A stretch of DNA of 33,032 nt, from NCBI GenBank assembly GCA_964508755.1, contig CAZDUZ010000007.1, positions 1 through 33,032 on the forward strand, read 5' to 3'. The translations under genes and the position numbers were made by a program. Shown here piece after piece: positions 15,462 through 23,537 of this stretch (position 1 is the stretch's first letter; each line of letters opens with the position of its first letter). The stretch comes from CAZDUZ01 sp964508755 (GTDB lineage Bacteria; Patescibacteriota; Dojkabacteria; SC72; JAFGCJ01). The notes under the pieces were generated by a model, which was given only the letters and a program-made list of their open reading frames with translations, did no database searches and was not told where the DNA came from.

Positions 15462-17327
15462 TTATATTTTACCAAGTTTTTTCGCCAACAAATTCGTTTC
15501 TTGCAATGATTTTTCAATCTCGTCAAGTGACGTTTTCCAAACATCAGGGTTTTCAATATCTATTCCTACATTGTTAAATATCTCTTTTGGGGAAGCAGAG
15601 GTACCTGCCGCCAATATATTTTTTACCTTCTCAACTCCTTGAGGACCTTCTGCTGCAAGCTTTCTTAAATTTTTGGATATCAGCACTCCACTAGCATAAG
15701 AATATACATAAAAAAAGGATCTAAAATGCGACCAATACACCCACCAGTTTTCAGATCCTGGACTTAACTCAACGGCATGTCCCATATAATCCCCCATATG
15801 TCTATGAAACAATTCACCAATTATCTCCTTAGTCACATACCCCTCTCGAGCAAATGTTGAATGAAGATCTTGTTCAAAACGATAAGCGGCAATCTGTCTA
15901 AATACAGAAGAAATATCACTATCCATTTGTTCTACAAGCAGGGTAAGTCGAAGCTCATCATCCGCTTCTTGGATTAATTTTTCAAGGACACTGTCCTCGA
16001 AAAAAGTACTCGCAACCTCCGCAATGCATTTTGGTGTTCCGATATTCAATTCGTTCTGCTTCTTTTTCATTAACACATCATTAATCGCATGACCTGTTTC
16101 ATGAGCAATTGTTAGTACATCCTTCAAACGATTAGTATGGTTGAGAAGAATGTAAACGGGTATACTTTTTGAACTACCTGCGCAAAAGGCTCCACTCGTT
16201 TTTCCTTTTCGTGGAAATACGTCGTACGAACCCTCTTTTAATAACGATTTCATGATAATTCCAAATTCCTCGTCTATTTCATGAAACTTATTCAAGACAA
16301 GATTTCGAGCCTCATCGAAGGAATACTCCGTTTCTATCCTTCCATAACTAATATTTCGTTCATGATATTTTAATTGATCTACGCCTAGCAATTTTGCCTT
16401 TAGTTCATAATATTGACGGGATATATCATAACTATTTGATACCGCAATAATAAGTGAATCAACCGCTTTAGTTGATATATCATCTGAAACATGACGTGGT
16501 TCATCAGGACGTGAATAACCTCGAAGCTGATACTCCATCTTATGATCTTCAAGAATAGAGTTAATCTCAGCCTCCGCAACATCAGAATGCTTCCGGTTAA
16601 TTCGATGAAATGCTTTAGCAGCCGCATCCCTAACCTCTTTATCCTTTGCATTTATAAGGTTTTGTATTTCAGAGAATGTCCGTCTTTTTACTTGTCCTTT
16701 TTCATCAGAAAGGACTGCTGTTTCCTTCATAAGAAAGCGAGACGTCATATCCACCCAATTGCCATGTGACGTTTTCGACTTTATGTTAATGATTTTTTCT
16801 TCATCTTCAGAAAGTTGAAACCTCACCGTCTCAAAACAACGTTCCAGGAAGTGTTTATATTCCTGCAAAAGATCTGATTTGAGCATTATTAATTGAACAT
16901 CCCTCGGGATTTTTCCTATACGAAGCTCAAAAAACTCAATTTCATTGTAAACGAGGAGTACTTTTTCATGAACTTTGTTGTTGTTTGCTTTAATAATAGG
17001 ATCATCTTCATCTTGAGATGATCTCAACATCCAGTAAAAACCTACTTTTCCATCAATTCCTCCTTGAGCAAGAAGTTGTTCATACTCATCCAGAGCGACT
17101 TTTAAGACTTCGGGAATCTCAAGGTAGTCGGTACGTGATTTCCACTTTTTCGCAAATTCTAGAGTATTCTTTTTAGCCACCTTAAGTTTGGTTTCAAGTT
17201 TAGGATCATCATCTCCTTGAAATAGCATTGTTAAATTCCAAATATATGTGTCTCGAGTTGATGTACTCTTATCCGTACTTTTCGTATGTGTAGTATTTGT
17301 ATCAGACTTTTTAATGACTTTTTTCAT
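15462..17327 (-). CDS. pepF: Oligoendopeptidase F-like M3 metallopeptidase
   Basis: Cytoplasmic zinc oligopeptidase of family M3, 621 aa, the normal PepF size. Zinc site HETGH at residues 409-413 (IAHETGHAINDVL) with the downstream glutamate in KCIAEVASTFFEDSVLE. The C-terminal region has the family's SHFRSFFYVYSYASGVLIS. The N-terminal 25 residues are Lys/Thr/Ser-rich and probably disordered. Its ATG overlaps the stop of the upstream HIT gene (TAATG), so translation is likely coupled. Confidence 0.93.
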   Translation of the reverse strand: MKKVIKKSDTNTTHTKSTDKSTSTRDTYIWNLTMLFQGDDDPKLETKLKVAKKNTLEFAKKWKSRTDYLEIPEVLKVALDEYEQLLAQGGIDGKVGFYWMLRSSQDEDDPIIKANNNKVHEKVLLVYNEIEFFELRIGKIPRDVQLIMLKSDLLQEYKHFLERCFETVRFQLSEDEEKIINIKSKTSHGNWVDMTSRFLMKETAVLSDEKGQVKRRTFSEIQNLINAKDKEVRDAAAKAFHRINRKHSDVAEAEINSILEDHKMEYQLRGYSRPDEPRHVSDDISTKAVDSLIIAVSNSYDISRQYYELKAKLLGVDQLKYHERNISYGRIETEYSFDEARNLVLNKFHEIDEEFGIIMKSLLKEGSYDVFPRKGKTSGAFCAGSSKSIPVYILLNHTNRLKDVLTIAHETGHAINDVLMKKKQNELNIGTPKCIAEVASTFFEDSVLEKLIQEADDELRLTLLVEQMDSDISSVFRQIAAYRFEQDLHSTFAREGYVTKEIIGELFHRHMGDYMGHAVELSPGSENWWVYWSHFRSFFYVYSYASGVLISKNLRKLAAEGPQGVEKVKNILAAGTSASPKEIFNNVGIDIENPDVWKTSLDEIEKSLQETNLLAKKLGKI

Positions 17328-17740
17328 TAAAAGGAGAATTTCTCAACTAATTTTTGACCTTGTTCCTTTGATAACCTTCTTGACGGATCCTGCTGATAAC
17401 TTCCCACAATTTCTAGAGCTTTTTTCCAATCTTGATCTTCTCCATTATGAGGAACAATATGAACATGACTATGCCGAACCATTCGACCGAAAGTCATTGT
17501 ATCAACATATTTGTAGCCAAGATTGCGATAGTGATTTCCAATGTCCTGTACAAATGAAAAATATCCTGAAATATCATTTACATCCCATACATAATCAAAA
17601 TGCTTCTTCGGCACTGCAATTGTATGGCCTTGCGTAAATTGAGCAAGATCTAGAAACGCAATAAAATTCTCATTTTCATGAATAATATATGCCGGAATTT
17701 TTCCATCAATAATGTCACAAAAAATACATGATTCAGCCAT
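17327..17740 (-). CDS. HIT-family nucleotide-binding protein
   Basis: Histidine-triad hydrolase, 137 aa, acting on nucleotide phosphoramidates or dinucleotides. N-terminal CIFCDIIDGKIPAYIIHEN and the catalytic HSHVHIVPH are both present; the family's GGQ-x-V stretch reads FGRMVR. The two cysteines of CxxC at the N-terminus are the usual zinc-binding pair, though the partner ligands are not obvious. Its stop overlaps the start of pepF. Promoter at 17774-17802. Confidence 0.92.
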   Translation of the reverse strand: MAESCIFCDIIDGKIPAYIIHENENFIAFLDLAQFTQGHTIAVPKKHFDYVWDVNDISGYFSFVQDIGNHYRNLGYKYVDTMTFGRMVRHSHVHIVPHNGEDQDWKKALEIVGSYQQDPSRRLSKEQGQKLVEKFSF

Positions 17741-17773
17741 AACAATTTCATTTACATCTTAATTAACAGTAAG

Positions 17774-17802
17774 ACTATATATGATTTAGTTCGTCACAAC
17801 AA
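17774..17802 (-). promoter_or_regulatory. Promoter of the HIT-pepF operon
   Basis: TTGTTG (17797-17802), 17 bp, TATAGT (17774-17779) on the minus strand; predicted start near 17767, about 27 nt before the ATG. Confidence 0.6.
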
Positions 17803-17859
17803 TAATAGGTTAAAGGTAGGATTGAAAAAAGCATATTCGGTGTGTATGTTTATTCTTCG

Positions 17860-17868
17860 TGTTACAAT
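17860..17868 (+). promoter_or_regulatory. Extended -10 promoter of the 59-aa gene and mutY
   Basis: TGTTACAAT (TG, n, TACAAT), without a good -35. Predicted start near 17875, about 22 nt before the ATG at 17897. Confidence 0.45.
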
Positions 17869-17896
17869 TGAATGATAATTTCATTAACACAAACTC

Positions 17897-18076
17897 ATGC
17901 CAATTAATCAAGATTGGGTTCTCACGCGCAGCAATATCACGCAACTAAGAAACGCTGCAGACCGTGCATCAAACAATGACAAAATCCCTCTCCCACTTCG
18001 AAGATATTTTATCGAGTTAGAGAGTGTTCTTCGAAGAATCGAAATTACTCTCCAAGACTACGATATGGATGCGTGA
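17897..18076 (+). CDS. Uncharacterised 59-aa protein overlapping mutY
   Basis: Short frame with ATG at 17897 and TGA at 18074-18076. It encodes 59 residues, largely helical and charged (segment YFIELESVLRRIEITLQDYD), with no membrane segment and no family that I recognise. It is preceded by an extended -10 promoter at a sensible distance and its last 8 nt overlap the start of the MutY-like gene (ATGCGTGA), the arrangement typical of translational coupling. Conservation of the pair elsewhere would settle whether it is a real protein. Confidence 0.65.
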   Translation: MPINQDWVLTRSNITQLRNAADRASNNDKIPLPLRRYFIELESVLRRIEITLQDYDMDA

Positions 18077-18890
18077 AAATAGTAATAGAATAAAGACGTT
18101 TCAAAGAAAAGTATTGGCATATTACGACCAAAGTCAACGGAGTTTTCCTTGGCGCGTAACTACCAATCCATACCATATACTTGTTTCAGAATTCATGCTG
18201 CAGCAAACGCAAACAGCAAGAGTTGTGGAAAAGTATGAATCCTTTATCCAGACGTTTCCTACGTTGATTGCACTTGCTAAGGCTAGTTTTCAAGATGTCC
18301 TTTCGTACTGGCATGGATTGGGATACAACCGAAGAGCAAGATATCTTCAGGAAACAGCACGAATCATTATGGAGCAGTACAACGGTATCGTACCGAAAGA
18401 TCCTGATGAACTACAAAAGTTACCAGGAATTGGACCCTACACTGCTTCAGCAATTTCAACGTTTTCCTATGATATACCCAATGTGTTTATTGAAACAAAT
18501 ATCCGCTCGGCGTTTATACACGAGTTCTTTCCAAAGAAAGAAAATGTTACTGATAAAGAAGTATTAGAAATTGCAGAAAAATCACTGCTTAAAGATATTC
18601 CACGCATATGGTACTACGCACTTATGGACTATGGAGCAATGATCAAACAAACATATGGCAATCCAAATCATCGGAGTAGCACCTATACGAAGCAAAGCCC
18701 CTTCGAGGGCTCGTTACGACAAAAAAGAGGAGCTATAATAAAACTTCTTCTTGCAGGTAAAATGGATAAGAATTCCATAATCAATTCAGTAACATATCCA
18801 AAAGATAGCGTTATTAAGGCACTGAGTTCACTCGAACAGGACAATATGGTAGCAAAGGATGCAAACGGAGATTACATGATTGCACCTTAA
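18069..18890 (+). CDS. MutY-like A/G-specific adenine glycosylase, Fe-S-less variant
   Basis: HhH-GPD base-excision glycosylase. 273 aa from ATG 18069 (the frame is open further up to 18024, but 18069 aligns with family N-termini and overlaps the upstream stop). Seen: FPWRVTTNPYHILVSEFMLQQTQT, with E41 matching catalytic E37 of E. coli MutY; helix-hairpin-helix LPGIGPYTAS at 118-127; then FIETNIRSAF, where the family's catalytic aspartate (LDGNV) is replaced by E142. The protein contains no cysteine, so the C-terminal [4Fe-4S] cluster is absent, and the NUDIX-like C-domain is replaced by a short region that looks like a winged helix (residues 218-270). Related glycosylases with other substrates are possible. 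Confidence 0.82.
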   Translation: MRENSNRIKTFQRKVLAYYDQSQRSFPWRVTTNPYHILVSEFMLQQTQTARVVEKYESFIQTFPTLIALAKASFQDVLSYWHGLGYNRRARYLQETARIIMEQYNGIVPKDPDELQKLPGIGPYTASAISTFSYDIPNVFIETNIRSAFIHEFFPKKENVTDKEVLEIAEKSLLKDIPRIWYYALMDYGAMIKQTYGNPNHRSSTYTKQSPFEGSLRQKRGAIIKLLLAGKMDKNSIINSVTYPKDSVIKALSSLEQDNMVAKDANGDYMIAP

Positions 18891-18895
18891 CTGAC

Positions 18896-19327
18896 CTATT
18901 CCTTTGTGCGGTAAACCCAGTAGCGTTGTATTGGAAAATTCCATGTAATTGCTAGCGCTGTCCCAATTACTTTCGTCGCAAGTAGGGACAACTCAAGGCT
19001 TCCATAGAATACGTACATTATAACCATATTCGCTAACAGATTAAACCCTACAAGAGTAAGATATTTCGCCAATTGTCGATAGTTCTTCCCTTTCCTAGAA
19101 CCGACGTCTGAATACGTCCAAACTCTGTGAGTATAATAATTAAACAGCAATACTAAAGGAGAAGAAATGTAACCCACAACTAAGTAATGAATATGAACAA
19201 CATATATTAGAACCCAATTTAATAGGTAATCTAACAGAAAGGTTGAACCTCCTACAAGCAGATATTTAATTGCAGAAATAATTACTCTTTTGTTAAATAC
19301 TTTATTCAAGAGTTGATGTGAATGCAT
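18896..19327 (-). CDS. GtrA-family membrane protein
   Basis: Small membrane protein of the GtrA family, which often helps flip polyprenyl-linked sugars. 143 aa, four membrane segments: KYLLVGGSTFLLDYLLNWVL, a second near 47-70, NLLANMVIMYVFYG, and the last at 120-135 ending WNFPIQRYWVYR, a family signature. A Shine-Dalgarno AGGAG lies 4 nt before the ATG. It follows trpS by 7 nt, so it is in the same transcript; no functional link with trpS is implied. Confidence 0.88.
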   Translation of the reverse strand: MHSHQLLNKVFNKRVIISAIKYLLVGGSTFLLDYLLNWVLIYVVHIHYLVVGYISSPLVLLFNYYTHRVWTYSDVGSRKGKNYRQLAKYLTLVGFNLLANMVIMYVFYGSLELSLLATKVIGTALAITWNFPIQRYWVYRTKE

Positions 19328-19334
19328 AAATCTC

Positions 19335-20354
19335 CTAATACGATAATTTCATTTTGTCCCGTACTTCGTTTATTGTTTCCTTCGCAATACCACGTGCCTT
19401 TTCGCCTCCAGCTTTAAGCACATCTCGTAGCAGGGCCGGATTCTCTTCATACTTTACTCTCCTCTCTCGTATTGGAGCAATAAATCGCTTTAAAACCTTT
19501 GCAAGCTTTTCTTTTACTTCAACATCTCCTACGGTACCCTTTCGATACCTCTCTTTCAAATCTTCCACTTCGTTAGTATCAGTATTAAATGCGTCATGAT
19601 ATATAAACACAGGATTCCCTTCGACATTTCCAGGGTCTGTCGGATGGATTCGATTAGGATCGGTATACATCGATTTAATCTTCTTATCAATTACTTCATC
19701 AGAATCATTCAGTAATATTGCATTACCAAGACTTTTACTCATTTTTTTGTTATCAATTCCCGGAAGCATTCCAACCTTACCCACCAAACCTTCAGGAATA
19801 GGGAATGTATTTCCATATTCTGCATTAAAATCACGAGCAATTTCTCTACTCTGCTCTATATGGGCAAGTTGATCTTCACCCACAGGAATAAGCGTTGCCT
19901 TAAATAGCAAAATATCTGCTGCTTGAAGCATCGGATAATTTACAAAGCCAAGAGAATATCGGTTTCCCATTTTTTTCATTACAATTTCATCTTTAATGGT
20001 AGGATTTCTCAAAGATCGAGCATGAGTAACTAGCATACTAAACAGCATCGCAAGTTCGCACGTCTCCGGCACATCAGATTCTACATATAAAACTGATCTT
20101 TCTGGATCGATTCCTACCGCAAGATTATCCATTGCTACTTGCTTTACTGAGTCGTGGATGAAATCGGGTTGTTTAAATAAAGGATTTCCCTCACGCATAT
20201 ACCCGAAGGAATGATAGTTGGCCAATCCAAAATAGCATTGATATTCGTCCTGAAGCTTTACTCGATTTTCAAGAGAACCCACATAATGTCCGATATGCAG
20301 TTGTCCGGTAGGGGTGTCCGCAGTATAAACAATATTATTATTTTTAGTATCCAT
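19335..20354 (-). CDS. trpS: Tryptophanyl-tRNA synthetase
   Basis: Class I aminoacyl-tRNA synthetase charging tRNA-Trp, 339 aa, standard bacterial length. HIGH motif TGQLHIGHYVGS (HIGH at residues 20-23), KMSKS at 204-208, and the tryptophan-pocket region around VNYPMLQAADILLF. Its promoter is at 20390-20418 and there is no T-box in front of it, unlike proS. Cotranscribed with gtrA downstream. Confidence 0.96.
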   Translation of the reverse strand: MDTKNNNIVYTADTPTGQLHIGHYVGSLENRVKLQDEYQCYFGLANYHSFGYMREGNPLFKQPDFIHDSVKQVAMDNLAVGIDPERSVLYVESDVPETCELAMLFSMLVTHARSLRNPTIKDEIVMKKMGNRYSLGFVNYPMLQAADILLFKATLIPVGEDQLAHIEQSREIARDFNAEYGNTFPIPEGLVGKVGMLPGIDNKKMSKSLGNAILLNDSDEVIDKKIKSMYTDPNRIHPTDPGNVEGNPVFIYHDAFNTDTNEVEDLKERYRKGTVGDVEVKEKLAKVLKRFIAPIRERRVKYEENPALLRDVLKAGGEKARGIAKETINEVRDKMKLSY

Positions 20355-20389
20355 TCACTCATGCACTTAAATTAGCAAGCCATACGATC

Positions 20390-20418
20390 ATTGTATTGCT
20401 GTATGCTCAGTAATGCAA
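20390..20418 (-). promoter_or_regulatory. trpS promoter
   Basis: TTGCAT (20413-20418), 17 bp, TACAAT (20390-20395) on the minus strand, in the gap after proS. Predicted start near 20383, about 29 nt before the ATG. Confidence 0.65.
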
Positions 20419-20445
20419 TGAAATCTAACTAAAGAGATAGCATGT

Positions 20446-22644
20446 CTATACCAACAGTTTTTTTACTTTCTTTACAATATCATCTTTAACCTGAATGAGC
20501 TCAATTTCACTTGATGAACGTTTCTTAAGTTCAACGGAATTTTGAAGGAGGGTCTTATCACTTACCACTAACCGTACAGGAATACCTAAAAGATCGGCAT
20601 CATTAAATTTTACTCCGGCAGATACATCCTTTCTATCATCCCAAAGCACTTCGACTCCCGCGTTTACTAGCTCATCGTGTAACCGTTCAGCTTCCTTCCA
20701 AGCATCCTCTGACTTCCCAACCGTAACCATATGCACTCCATATGGCGCAATGGAAACAGGCCAGATAATTCCGTTTTCATCATGATTCACTTCTACACAC
20801 GTCGCCATAAGTCTACCAACTCCAATTCCGTATGCCCCCATATACATTGGCTTTTCCTTTCCATCTTGATCTACAAAATGAGATTTATGTGGAATTGAGT
20901 AATAGGTGTCATACTTAAAGATATGACCGAGTTCAACGGTTTTCTTTTCATGAAGATATCCCTCAGCACATTTCGGACACTTCGCTCCTTCATAGGCAGA
21001 TGCAATATCTCCAATGAAGGTATGCGAAAAATCTCTTCCATAGTTTACATTAATTGAATCCGTCGACTGCTCCTTTTGCCCACCAATAAGATTGCGCGAT
21101 TTCTCCAAAGCAATATCCGCAACATATATCACATCTTCTCTCCCTTCATCATGTCCCCAGGAATGAACCCATCCACTCTTCGTACCAATCTTAGTCAAGT
21201 CATGGTCGTCTGCCATTTCAAGACTTCCTTTTCCAACAATATTTGCAAGTTTGATATCTTGCGCATCTAAATCTCCTCGCAGCGCAGCAATAATGAGTGT
21301 CCCATCTTTTGCTTTGTAAACAACATTTTTCAAGTAATGTGATTTCGGTTTCTTGTAATATTCGATGTTATCATCCATCGTGCAAACCCACTCTGGTTGT
21401 TCAGCAATTGTAAATGGAAGTAATTCCTGATCCATGTTCACCTCTTCTCTTACAAACTCAGCCTTTTCAACATTAGCTTTGTAATCACATCGATCACACA
21501 TGACAATTTTGTCCCCTCCTGCGCTGACAGTTTTATCCTCTCTCACATCGACATAGCTCTTGGAAGGAAAATCTCTATCTGGGTTCACATTTTTTCGAAA
21601 GACTTTATCCTTATGGGCACCATCCCAATAGTTCTTTACATACTTAACTGATTCATCAACAATGAGTTTTACAGAATCTTTAAGACCGATAGGTGAAACG
21701 TATCCGACATAACTTCCGAGTTCTTCTATCTCTGACTTACTTGCAGGTCTAATCTGCTTATATCCAAGAAGGCGTTTAAGCTTTGTAAAGTCAACCTTGT
21801 AATCTCCTCGCAAGGTAATACAGATAAATTCACTATCATCCACTTTATATATTAGGTTTTTTAGCGTTTTCTCTGGTGTTCTCGCATACTCTTTGAGTAC
21901 TTTTGTATATAGATCTTCATCCTCAGAAGTATCTACAATCTCTATGGCTAACTCTTTTTCAGATGGATCCTCAAACACGGTTAACTCCTCTATCTTGTCA
22001 CCGGTTACTTGCATGAATTCATGACTATAATCTCCCCCTAATGCTCCACTGTCAGCGATTACCGGTACAGGATCAAGGTTCACCGCATTGAAAATCCTCT
22101 CGTATGAATCCCAAAAAGATTTATACGTTTTCATAAAGGAATCTTCATCCTTCTCAAAGTTGTAGGCATCTTTCATTAAGAATTCTCGAACACGGATAAG
22201 TCCCCCGCGAGGTCGGAGTTCATCACGAAATTTTGGCATAAACTGATAGACATTAATCGGGAGATCTTTATAACTTGGTTTAAATGATCCAAATAGCTCC
22301 GTCATTAACGCTTCACCCGTAGCACTAAGAACAAAACGTCTGCCATAATGATCGTCAACAATACTCATTAAATCGCCAAACGCAGTGTCACGATTTGTAA
22401 CTTTCCAGATTTCAATCGGCTGCATGATGGGAAGTTCCATTCTTTCTGATCCAATACGTTCCATCTCTCGAGAAATCAAATCCATAATGTTCTTAAAAAC
22501 GCGATAACCAAGAGGAAGCAATGCAAATCGCCCCGTAGAGATAGGTCTGATAAAGCTTCCCTTGTATAGAAGAATATGACTATCAATAACTGCACCAGTA
22601 GGAGCTGAGCGTTCTGTTTTAATAAATGTTTGAGACCATTTCAT
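20446..22644 (-). CDS. proS: Prolyl-tRNA synthetase with two INS-like modules
   Basis: Class II synthetase charging tRNA-Pro, bacterial type. 732 aa from ATG 22644, against about 570 usually. Numbers below count from an upstream start at 22656. Class II core (RFALLPLGYRVFKNI; motif 2 around FRDELRPRGGLIRVREF) to about 245. An INS-like editing module lies at about 250-372 (KTLKNLIYK, RGDYKVDF, NVNPDRDF), then the MCDRCDYKANVEKAEF segment at 386-401. A second INS-like module follows at about 437-553 (YLKNVVYK, RGDLDAQD, NVNYGRDF), then CPKC at 560-563, VELGHIF and the anticodon-binding domain. E. coli ProRS has only the second position filled. The extra module therefore lies before the CDYxANxExAE motif. 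Expression is controlled by the T-box leader at 22674-22891. Confidence 0.93.
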   Translation of the reverse strand: MKWSQTFIKTERSAPTGAVIDSHILLYKGSFIRPISTGRFALLPLGYRVFKNIMDLISREMERIGSERMELPIMQPIEIWKVTNRDTAFGDLMSIVDDHYGRRFVLSATGEALMTELFGSFKPSYKDLPINVYQFMPKFRDELRPRGGLIRVREFLMKDAYNFEKDEDSFMKTYKSFWDSYERIFNAVNLDPVPVIADSGALGGDYSHEFMQVTGDKIEELTVFEDPSEKELAIEIVDTSEDEDLYTKVLKEYARTPEKTLKNLIYKVDDSEFICITLRGDYKVDFTKLKRLLGYKQIRPASKSEIEELGSYVGYVSPIGLKDSVKLIVDESVKYVKNYWDGAHKDKVFRKNVNPDRDFPSKSYVDVREDKTVSAGGDKIVMCDRCDYKANVEKAEFVREEVNMDQELLPFTIAEQPEWVCTMDDNIEYYKKPKSHYLKNVVYKAKDGTLIIAALRGDLDAQDIKLANIVGKGSLEMADDHDLTKIGTKSGWVHSWGHDEGREDVIYVADIALEKSRNLIGGQKEQSTDSINVNYGRDFSHTFIGDIASAYEGAKCPKCAEGYLHEKKTVELGHIFKYDTYYSIPHKSHFVDQDGKEKPMYMGAYGIGVGRLMATCVEVNHDENGIIWPVSIAPYGVHMVTVGKSEDAWKEAERLHDELVNAGVEVLWDDRKDVSAGVKFNDADLLGIPVRLVVSDKTLLQNSVELKKRSSSEIELIQVKDDIVKKVKKLLV

Positions 22645-22673
22645 AATATGAAGCAACTAATAGATTAGATAAC

Positions 22674-22720
22674 AAAAAAACCTCATCTTTTCATCCGATT
22701 CAACGGATAAAAGGACGAGG
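22674..22720 (-). terminator. T-box terminator hairpin of the proS leader
   Basis: On the minus strand a long stem (CCTCGTCC... paired with ...GATGAGG, arms at about 22704-22720 and 22681-22697, apex TTGAAT) is followed directly by TTTTTTT. The T-box motif lies just upstream and its partner sequences are shared with this stem, as required for an antiterminator switch. Confidence 0.8.
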
Positions 22721-22891
22721 TTTCTCCCGTGGTACCACCTTTCTTTCCCTACCTTACCGGTAGAGCTTTTTTTTGTATTATGATGCTTGTTCAAGCCGAT
22801 ACTCTATCGGGCGGGTTGGGGCCGATCTGTTTCTCTCAGCGAATGAAACAGTTCCTGTAAGTAGCCTTAGTATTCCACGATCTATAAATCT
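22674..22891 (-). ncRNA. T-box leader (tRNA-Pro-responsive riboswitch)
   Basis: Transcriptional T-box in front of proS. Seen on the minus strand: a stem I hairpin with 7-bp stem (CTGTTTC/GAAACAG at about 22827-22851), a stem CCGATA-GAG-TATCGG (22795-22810 region), stem III CTACC-GGTAA-GGTAG (22749-22763), then the T-box core AGGTGGTACCACGG (22727-22740), and a terminator with seven Ts. The TGGT in the core would pair with a tRNA 3' end of ACCA, matching the A discriminator of bacterial tRNA-Pro. Proline codons (CCC, CCA) occur in the C-rich run at 22809-22823 that probably holds the specifier, but I cannot place it exactly. Uncharged tRNA-Pro should promote antitermination. Confidence 0.85.
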
Positions 22892-22897
22892 AGAAGT

Positions 22898-22926
22898 ATT
22901 CTATCATACGGGTAATCTACAGTAAA
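22898..22926 (-). promoter_or_regulatory. Promoter of the proS T-box transcript
   Basis: TTTACT (22921-22926), 17 bp, TAGAAT (22898-22903), with TGA making an extended -10 (TGATAGAAT, as at cutA). Predicted start near 22891, giving a leader of about 247 nt. Confidence 0.6.
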
Positions 22927-22963
22927 CGACACGGATACTTATCCAAGCAGCTATGCTTTAAGC

Positions 22964-23452
22964 TTAAAATCGAACATCCACGGTATGTGAATTTCCATGA
23001 GAATCCTGCACTGACATACGAAAGGACTCTCCAAATTGTTCCCTCAGTTCTGAAAGAGAAAAATCAATTGTCTTTTGTGTTGTTTGCATACAGGTATCAC
23101 CTACTTGATCATGAATAAGAATTGCATATACACCAGGGTTACTGGAATCGTCTTGTTCATCTTGCATATCTTCAGCCACAAATAATTCAAAATTATGTTC
23201 GGTACATCCTTCAAAGGAGACATTCATTACAACACGATCATTGTACTGATAGATGGATCGAATTATAACATTGTCCGTCTCTGGGATATCGTAAAGCGTT
23301 GAGATGATTGGAATACTATTTACTGAAAGACCACCAGAGGCACTCGTTTTATCGACACCTTCCTCAAGATAACCTGAAAAATAAACAAGAGCTGCGATAA
23401 GTACCAGCGTGGCGAAAAAAGCAAGTACAAAAAATTGCATTCGATCTCTCAT
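22964..23452 (-). CDS. Uncharacterised membrane-anchored protein (162 aa)
   Basis: No family recognised. One N-terminal membrane segment (residues about 6-27), then an exported domain with a pair of cysteines about 35 residues apart (FEGCTEH and GDTCMQT) that could form a disulphide. A perfect SD-like GAGGT lies 6 nt before the ATG. It has its own promoter, flanked by a 9-bp inverted repeat, at 23469-23521, and it follows the ABC permease gene by 85 nt on the same strand. It could be a partner of that exporter or independent. Confidence 0.75.
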   Translation of the reverse strand: MRDRMQFFVLAFFATLVLIAALVYFSGYLEEGVDKTSASGGLSVNSIPIISTLYDIPETDNVIIRSIYQYNDRVVMNVSFEGCTEHNFELFVAEDMQDEQDDSSNPGVYAILIHDQVGDTCMQTTQKTIDFSLSELREQFGESFRMSVQDSHGNSHTVDVRF

Positions 23453-23468
23453 CTGGTAACCTCACTAA

Positions 23469-23521
23469 GTTATCAACAATTTCATTCTAGTCTTCAAGGA
23501 GAGGGAATGCAAGTTGATAAC
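23469..23521. repeat. 9-bp inverted repeat bracketing a promoter
   Basis: GTTATCAAC (23469-23477) and GTTGATAAC (23513-23521) are exact reverse complements, 35 bp apart, with the promoter between them. Each copy is itself a GTTnnnAAC dyad, so this could be two operator sites or the arms of a loop. Confidence 0.5.
23484..23512 (-). promoter_or_regulatory. Promoter of the 162-aa gene
   Basis: TTGCAT (23507-23512), 17 bp, TAGAAT (23484-23489) on the minus strand; predicted start near 23477, 25 nt before the ATG. Confidence 0.65.
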
Positions 23522-23537
23522 GGAATCCAAAAAATCC

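Noticed and set aside
18024..18068. Upstream start of the MutY-like gene
   Set aside because: This part is a different frame of the 59-aa gene; ATG 18069 overlaps its stop and aligns with the family.
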